Source of the DNA: Patescibacteria group bacterium
Lineage (GTDB): Bacteria > Patescibacteriota > Minisyncoccia > Phycocordibacterales > GWA1-40-21
Direction of reading: 5' to 3'
Assembly (NCBI GenBank): GCA_018971765.1
Contig: JAGXAA010000032.1
Location: 1 to 9,974 of the forward strand
DNA length: 9,974 nucleotides
In this document: positions 5,924 to 9,974 of the stretch, piece by piece
How the letters are laid out: each line of letters begins with the position of its first letter
Numbering within the stretch: the stretch's first letter is position 1
Notes under the pieces: generated by a model
Told to the model about the DNA's origin: nothing
Databases searched by the model: none
What the model saw: the letters and a program-made list of their open reading frames with translations, nothing else
Position numbers and translations under genes: made by a program

Positions 5924-6511
5924 ATGATCGACACTCTACATTCGTATAATCCTTTTGACCTTCTGGATTTTGCCTATGAATTCATCCGGAATCACGCTTC
6001 GTCCCGCGGATTAAATTATTTTATGAATTTTTATTATGAACACGGATATGTTTTGATTTTAATATCCTTGTTTTTCTCATCGGCAATGATTGTTTTTATT
6101 TTCTATGTCATTTATCGCATCAACGCGATATATTCCAATCAGAGGAAATCATTGAAGCCGATTAAAAGCGCGGAGGAGAAGAAAGAAGAAGCGGTGAAAA
6201 ACGGCAAGTGGAAAATAATCATTGAGCACATTGAATCTGAAAACGCGAATGATTGGAGACTGGCGATTCTCGAGGCCGACATAGTATTGGGCGAGATGCT
6301 CGACAAGCTCGGCTATCGCGGCGAGGGGATAGGAGATCAACTAAAGTCTGTCGACAAGAGCGACTTCACGACGATAGACGACGCGTGGGAAGCGCACAAA
6401 GTCAGAAACTCGATCGCCCACGAAGGAGCGAGTTTTATGATTACAGAAAGGGAAGCGAAGCGAGTGGTAGGATTGTATAAAAAAGTTTTTGAAGAACATA
6501 ATTATATTTAG
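5924..6511 (+). CDS. Membrane-anchored protein with HEPN-like domain
   Basis: A 195-residue protein of unassigned function. Residues about 43-64 (VLILISLFFSSAMIVFIFYVIY) form one membrane segment; the following RINAIYSNQRKSLK is positively charged, suggesting the C-terminal part is cytoplasmic. The C-terminal half (about 95-195) is helical, contains NDWRLAILEADIVLGEMLDKLGY and has Arg161-Asn162-Ser-Ile-Ala-His166, which fits the R-N-x3-H pattern of HEPN domains; in many HEPN proteins that motif is the ribonuclease active site. Catalytic activity is not shown here, and HEPN folds can be non-catalytic. It starts 9 nt after gatA, so it may be co-transcribed. The TAG stop is the first three bases of a 31-bp repeat. 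No antitoxin-like partner is adjacent. Confidence 0.75.
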   Translation: MIDTLHSYNPFDLLDFAYEFIRNHASSRGLNYFMNFYYEHGYVLILISLFFSSAMIVFIFYVIYRINAIYSNQRKSLKPIKSAEEKKEEAVKNGKWKIIIEHIESENANDWRLAILEADIVLGEMLDKLGYRGEGIGDQLKSVDKSDFTTIDDAWEAHKVRNSIAHEGASFMITEREAKRVVGLYKKVFEEHNYI

Positions 6512-6539
6512 TGATTAGTTTCTAGTGATTAGGTTTTAG
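6509..6539 (-). repeat. 31-bp CTAG-type repeat, left inverted copy
   Basis: Contains two direct TAGTGATTAG decamers (6509-6518 and 6523-6532) separated by 4 nt, then GTTTTAG. Its reverse complement matches 7435-7465 at 28 of 31 positions with no gaps. It overlaps the stop codon of the preceding gene. Confidence 0.85.
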
Positions 6540-6550
6540 AAAGAAAATAA

Positions 6551-6916
6551 ATGGGAATAAAATCTTACAAAAATTTAATTGTCTGGCAGAAGGCAATAGA
6601 ATTAGTCGTGTCGATTTATGAATTGACAGAGTCTTTACCGAAATCAGAAATTTACGGTCTATCTTCTCAGATGAGAAGGTCATCTGTTTCGGTTCCTTCA
6701 AATATTTCAGAAGGTTCACTGCGAGGGACGAGAAAAGATTATTGCCATTTTATTTCAACAGCTTTTGCTTCAGGAGGGGAATTAGAGACTCAGATAGAAG
6801 TATTAAAGAGACTTCCTTTTGGGAAAAACTTGGATTACTTAAAATCAGAAAAATTATTGGATGAAGTGATGAAAATGTTAAATGTTCTAATCCAAAAATT
6901 AAAAACTGACAACTAA
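6551..6916 (+). CDS. Four-helix-bundle protein (23S rRNA intervening-sequence / S23 family)
   Basis: A 121-residue small helical protein. The N-terminal SYKNLIVWQKAIELVVSIYELTESLP and the block QMRRSSVSVPSNISEGSLRG (about 40-59) are hallmarks of the S23/IVP family, first known from ORFs within intervening sequences of 23S rRNA genes and related to the Avd accessory protein of diversity-generating retroelements. Its molecular role is not established. Here there is no rRNA gene and no reverse transcriptase in the window. The gene is more AT-rich than ligA or gatA and is bracketed by inverted copies of a CTAG-type repeat (6509-6539 and 6920-6951), suggesting it travels as a unit. A purine-rich stretch (GAAAGAAAATAA) stands in for a Shine-Dalgarno site before ATG 6551. 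Confidence 0.92.
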   Translation: MGIKSYKNLIVWQKAIELVVSIYELTESLPKSEIYGLSSQMRRSSVSVPSNISEGSLRGTRKDYCHFISTAFASGGELETQIEVLKRLPFGKNLDYLKSEKLLDEVMKMLNVLIQKLKTDN

Positions 6917-6919
6917 TTA

Positions 6920-6951
6920 CTAAAAACCTAGAAACTAGTTCCTAGCCACTA
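6920..6951 (+). repeat. CTAG-type repeat, middle copy
   Basis: A 32-nt degenerate copy of the 31-bp repeat: one extra A and six mismatches against 7435-7465. It is inverted relative to 6509-6539 and starts 4 nt after the four-helix-bundle stop. It contains three CTAG sites. Confidence 0.7.
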
Positions 6952-6962
6952 TAACCTAAATC

Positions 6963-7214
6963 TTAATCTTTCAGATGCGTTACGATCAATTTTTTGGCTT
7001 GCGCTTTTGAAATAATCGTGTCCTGCTGCTTTTGATTTTTCGGTCCGAAATTTTCCATAAGATTCTTCAAGTCGTCTATTTTGTAAACTCGATAGTTGTT
7101 TATGGGGTGCCTTATGGCGGGGAACTTGCCGTTTTTATCCCAATTGCGGAGAGTCAGGGTTGATACGCCCAATATTTCCGCCGCTTGCTTGATGCTAAGA
7201 TAGTTATTGCTCAT
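6963..7214 (-). CDS. Small MerR/excisionase-type HTH DNA-binding protein
   Basis: An 83-residue protein read on the minus strand. Residues about 5-53 match the MerR-like/excisionase helix-turn-helix: YLSIKQAAEILGVSTLTLRNWDKNGKFPA, then a wing (IRHPINNYRVYKIDDLKNLM) ending in the R-x-Y-x3-DL pattern of the family. The C-terminal 30 residues are polar and basic, with no recognisable effector or recombinase domain. The same HTH forms the N-terminus of IS607-type serine recombinases and of some excisionases, but no recombinase follows here. The gene converges with the four-helix-bundle gene, 46 nt apart, and lies inside the outer pair of 31-bp inverted repeats. An 18-bp palindrome 40 nt before its start could be its own operator. 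Target and role unknown. Confidence 0.8.
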   Translation of the reverse strand: MSNNYLSIKQAAEILGVSTLTLRNWDKNGKFPAIRHPINNYRVYKIDDLKNLMENFGPKNQKQQDTIISKAQAKKLIVTHLKD

Positions 7215-7254
7215 AGTATTTATAAAGATTGATAAAATTACATAAAATCACCAT

Positions 7255-7272
7255 TATATTTTATAAAATATA
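7255..7272. promoter_or_regulatory. 18-bp perfect palindrome, candidate operator
   Basis: TATATTTTATAAAATATA is a perfect palindrome centred at 7263/7264, 40 nt upstream of the minus-strand HTH gene start and overlapping TATAAT-like sequence on that strand. It is flanked by the inverted pair TTGATAAA/TTTATCAA. Autoregulation by the HTH protein is a guess; in such AT-rich DNA palindromes arise easily. Confidence 0.4.
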
Positions 7273-7434
7273 TAAAAGTTTATCAAGGTATAGCAAACTA
7301 GGTTTTAGGGCAGAAATTTGGAAGAGCTGACTGCTAGATACTGTCTTTCGTAACTTAACCACTAGTAATCAGCAGTTACTAAAAATTAAAACCTAGTTCT
7401 TTTATTCACCATTCACCAAAAATTTTTTCAGTCA

Positions 7435-7465
7435 CTAAAACCTAGTCACTAGCAACTAGTCACTA
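7435..7465 (+). repeat. 31-bp CTAG-type repeat, right copy
   Basis: CTAAAAC followed by two direct CTAGTCACTA decamers (7442-7451 and 7456-7465) 4 nt apart. This is the same architecture as the left copy, in opposite orientation, 28/31 identical. With the left copy it encloses the four-helix-bundle and MerR-like genes (957 bp end to end). Confidence 0.85.
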
Positions 7466-7517
7466 ATCTCATCGACTTATCCACAGAAATTTTCTTCTTT
7501 TGTTCTTGCTTTGATTT

Positions 7518-7523
7518 TATAAT
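7518..7523 (+). promoter_or_regulatory. Candidate -10 element for the large surface protein
   Basis: Exact TATAAT ending 7 nt before ATG 7531, so transcription would begin at or next to the start codon. The -35 region at a 17-nt spacing is only TTCTTT (7495-7500), a weak match. No Shine-Dalgarno site lies between, consistent with a leaderless message but not proof. Confidence 0.35.
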
Positions 7524-7530
7524 ATTGCCA

Positions 7531-9974
7531 ATGAACAGCGATCTTTATTTTGACGGCAATAAATACATCTCGGCTAAACGAGCATCTCAACTAAGCGGCT
7601 ATGCCAGCGACTATATCGGTCAGCTTTGCCGAGCTAAAAAGTTGGACAGCAGGATAATCGGAAAGTCATGGTTTGTCTCTGAAAAATCATTCAACGATTA
7701 CATTCGGGGCAAAATATCGATAGTTAAATCTCCAACAGAATTTACTGAAAACGATCAGAACAAAATTGGCGATTCAAAACAGGAAATCAAGGCAATCTCT
7801 TCCAGCCGAGATGATAAAAATATCCTTAATAATACGGCCGGCAGAATCACATATCTTGAAGACAAAGGACCTCTCATTCCCGAGATTATTTCCAAAAAAG
7901 CGACGGTTGAGATTGCGGACGAGGCAAAAATTGTTTGCGAAAAAGAAAAAAACATTACTTTGCCGTCTGATGAATCAAAATCACCAAGCAATGAAAACAT
8001 TGAAATTGGTTTCCGCAGACTGCTTCTCTCCGGAGCGGCGCTCACAGTTTCTATTCTGATTGTCTTTGGGGCGGCGACGATGAAAGATTCTTCCATTACC
8101 AATCTTGTCAAAGGCGCGAGCGAAAAAATGTCATCTTCTCCCGTTGATTTTTTGAAAGGAATAGCCGCGACGATCAAACCGAACGATTTTCTTAATTTTG
8201 AAAATAAAAACGAAAATAGAATTCTTGCCCTGATTAAAAAAACTCCTTCATACTTTGAAGCCGGCTTATCCTCCTCAATGGATGAAGCGGCAAGCGCGTA
8301 TCATTCTTTGACGAACAATTTTAACGCAATAGGGAAAAGTTTAAATTCTGAAGACAAAAATAAGTTCGTCGCTTCAATCTCTTCTTCGTTCAATGATTTT
8401 TCCGTCAAAGTTTACGACGGGGCCAATGATTTATTTTCAGGCGTGAAAAATTATTTTGCGAATTTGCTCGGGGGTGGCAGCAGATTCGCGACTGAAAAAA
8501 TAATTCCGATCAAGCGGCCGGAAAATGCGGCGGAAAATCGGATCGCTGAAAATTCTTCCGCGAACCGATTGTCTCAGAAACCAGGCGCTTCGGATCAAGC
8601 GGACTCCCCTCATTTATTTTCAGCTTCGGCCGCGACAAGCTCGCCTCTCGCGACGGCGACCGCCGCGAAGAAGCAAGAGCAGAGAGGAAATAATTTCATC
8701 GTCGCTTCCGACATCACAAGGAGAGAAGTCTTGGACTTGATAAAGCAATTTGACGACAACAGCAAGGCGCTCATCTACGCTACGAACGCGGCAAACGGAG
8801 AGAATTCCCTGATGGTCAGCCAGTCTGTCTCCAATCTGAAAGATAAAGTCGTCTCGCTTGAGCGGAAAGGATCGCTTGTCCCGCTTCAGATCGATCATGT
8901 CACCAATGTGGTCAGCCGGCCGTTTTCGGAAATCACATCCCTTGACGGCGTCGCGATGACCAATTCGTCTTTCTCCGGAACGACAGGGACATTCTCGGGC
9001 AATCTCACGGTCGGCTCGCGGCTCATCGTTTCGGGAACGGCCACCTCAACAATAGGGGGAGACGCCAACTTCAACTCCGGCACTTTGTTCGTCGATTCCG
9101 TCAACAATCGAGTCGGCATAGGCACCACTTCGCCCTCTGACACATTGGCTCTAAACGGCCCGATGTATTTCTCCCAAATCTCCGCTCCGTCCGTCACGGC
9201 TAATCGTCTCTACAATAATTCAGGCAATCTTTATTGGAACGGGGCGCTGGTCAGCCCGACGGCGACATGGGGCATATCGGGCTCTGACGCTTATCGTTCG
9301 ACAGGTAATGTCGGAATAGGCACCACTTCGCCCGCTTCCAAACTTGACGTTTGGGGAGGTTTGAGGGCGGGAACATCCGCCACGCCGTGGTTCATTGTCG
9401 ATTCGTCGACAGGCAACATGGGCATCGGCACCACCTCGCCCAACTGGAAACTCTCCGCCGCCGGCGCCGGCTCTTTCGACGACTATCTCCGCGCCTCGTA
9501 CTTCACCGCCACGAGCGCCGTCATCGCTTCCGTGTTTCCTCAAGCTTCCACCACTCAATTATCGGTCGCCGGCAATTCTTGGTTTAACGGACTGTCCACT
9601 CTCGCCAATCTCCTCCTCGCCGGCTCCACCACTTTGCAAAACTTCACGGCGAACAATTCCACCACCACGAATGCCACAAGCACCAATCTGGCAATATCGG
9701 GCAGTCTCAATGTCTCAGGCAATTCGACTTTAGCGAATTCCACCACCACCAATCTTTCCGTTTCTTCCGTCGCTTCCACCACAAACTTGGTTGTTTCCAA
9801 TAATTCCGTTTTAGGAACAATCGCGTCCGGCGTCTGGAACGGAACGGCCGTCGCCACCCAATACGGCGGCACCGGTCAAAACTTCTCCGCTTCGTCGGGA
9901 CTGATCAATCTCTATTCGGGAACCGCCTCGGCGATGGCAACCTCATCTCTTGGTCTTCTTACGACTAATGTCGC
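7531..9974 (+). CDS. Large HTH-TM-fibre surface protein, 3' end beyond window
   Basis: An open frame of at least 814 codons that runs off the window with no stop; I translated it throughout. Residues about 8-55 (YFDGNKYISAKRASQLSGYASDYIGQL...GKSWFVSEKSFNDYI) look like an excisionase-type HTH domain. A polar linker follows, then one membrane segment at about 164-183 (LLLSGAALTVSILIVFGAAT) preceded by Arg-Arg. This implies an inside N-terminus and an outside C-terminus, without a cleaved signal peptide. The outer part has a helical region (about 190-450), then Ser/Thr/Asn/Gly-rich sequence with VGIGTTSP at 528-535 and 594-601, MGIGTTSP at 630-637, and YGGTGQNFSASSG near the end. Such motifs are known from phage tail-fibre-like and adhesin-like proteins and suggest a trimeric beta-rich fibre. 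GC content rises in the fibre part. Surface attachment or host contact is inferred. The start at 7531 gives the intact HTH domain. Confidence 0.85.
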   Translation, partial: MNSDLYFDGNKYISAKRASQLSGYASDYIGQLCRAKKLDSRIIGKSWFVSEKSFNDYIRGKISIVKSPTEFTENDQNKIGDSKQEIKAISSSRDDKNILNNTAGRITYLEDKGPLIPEIISKKATVEIADEAKIVCEKEKNITLPSDESKSPSNENIEIGFRRLLLSGAALTVSILIVFGAATMKDSSITNLVKGASEKMSSSPVDFLKGIAATIKPNDFLNFENKNENRILALIKKTPSYFEAGLSSSMDEAASAYHSLTNNFNAIGKSLNSEDKNKFVASISSSFNDFSVKVYDGANDLFSGVKNYFANLLGGGSRFATEKIIPIKRPENAAENRIAENSSANRLSQKPGASDQADSPHLFSASAATSSPLATATAAKKQEQRGNNFIVASDITRREVLDLIKQFDDNSKALIYATNAANGENSLMVSQSVSNLKDKVVSLERKGSLVPLQIDHVTNVVSRPFSEITSLDGVAMTNSSFSGTTGTFSGNLTVGSRLIVSGTATSTIGGDANFNSGTLFVDSVNNRVGIGTTSPSDTLALNGPMYFSQISAPSVTANRLYNNSGNLYWNGALVSPTATWGISGSDAYRSTGNVGIGTTSPASKLDVWGGLRAGTSATPWFIVDSSTGNMGIGTTSPNWKLSAAGAGSFDDYLRASYFTATSAVIASVFPQASTTQLSVAGNSWFNGLSTLANLLLAGSTTLQNFTANNSTTTNATSTNLAISGSLNVSGNSTLANSTTTNLSVSSVASTTNLVVSNNSVLGTIASGVWNGTAVATQYGGTGQNFSASSGLINLYSGTASAMATSSLGLLTTNV

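Larger units (their letters stand above)
7215..7530. other. AT-rich, repeat-rich intergenic region
   Basis: About 316 bp between two diverging genes. The left part (7215-7290) is extremely AT-rich and holds a palindrome and an inverted TTGATAAA/TTTATCAA pair (7229-7236 and 7279-7286). The right part (7297-7466) has at least seven CTAG tetramers and several CTAAAACCTAG cores, both strands represented (about 7296-7308 inverted, about 7386-7399 and 7435-7445 direct). A single exact TTATCCACA, the DnaA-box consensus, lies at 7477-7485. A possible promoter for the rightward gene is at the far right. No gene or structured RNA was recognised. Confidence 0.75.

Noticed and set aside
6551..6916. Diversity-generating retroelement accessory protein (Avd)
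   Set aside because: The fold family is related, but no reverse transcriptase or template/variable repeat pair is seen, and the sequence fits the S23/IVP type.
7477..7485. Replication origin near the DnaA-box sequence
   Set aside because: Only one exact box, and no dnaA, dnaN or rpmH nearby; one chance match in AT-rich DNA is plausible.
1..9974. Alternative genetic code with TGA as glycine (as in Gracilibacteria or Absconditabacteria)
   Set aside because: LigA, GatA and the other genes are full length with no in-frame TGA, although no gene here uses TGA as stop either.

Overview
The window looks like a chromosomal piece of a Candidate Phyla Radiation bacterium (Patescibacteria, most like Parcubacteria). 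This is inferred from the mix of genes: prepilin-like proteins with long leaders, a compact gatC-gatA pair, a 23S-IVP-type four-helix-bundle gene, a REP-associated transposase and a very large HTH-TM-fibre surface protein. Base composition is moderate to AT-rich. Shine-Dalgarno sites are mostly absent. Every complete gene ends in TAA or TAG, and no in-frame TGA is needed, so the standard bacterial code fits.

Layout. Positions 38-1208 hold two adjacent prepilin-like genes whose leaders are partly encoded by heptanucleotide repeats of the CCTANAA type. Positions 1274-3328 encode NAD-dependent DNA ligase (ligA). Positions 3361-4032 encode a Y1/HUH transposase of the REP-associated type. Positions 4134-5914 are gatC and gatA, two subunits of the tRNA-dependent amidotransferase. 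Positions 5924-6511 encode a one-TM protein with a HEPN-like RNxxxH domain. Positions 6551-6916 encode a four-helix-bundle (S23/IVP) protein, and 6963-7214 (minus strand) a small MerR/excisionase-type HTH protein. After a roughly 316-bp AT-rich, repeat-rich gap, 7531 to the window end is one open frame of at least 814 codons: an N-terminal HTH-like domain, one TM segment and a long outer part with VGIGTTSP motifs. It runs off the window.

Two families of dispersed repeats explain much of the unusual structure. Family 1 is a 21-bp hairpin (arms CTTGGGAG/CTCCCAAG, loop CTCAA) in six identical copies between 1598 and 4463. One lies inside ligA just before the catalytic lysine, one covers the ligA stop region, two lie inside the transposase gene, one follows the transposase, and one sits between gatC and gatA. 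The three fully internal copies are all read in the same frame as LGSSTPK and fall in predicted loops. This looks like a REP/RAYT system that has inserted in frame into genes, including its own transposase gene. Family 2 is a 31-bp CTAG-rich repeat with copies at 6509-6539 (inverted), 6920-6951 and 7435-7465. It brackets the four-helix-bundle gene, and the outer pair also encloses the MerR-like gene, which resembles a small mobile unit.

No rRNA, tRNA or CRISPR array was recognised.
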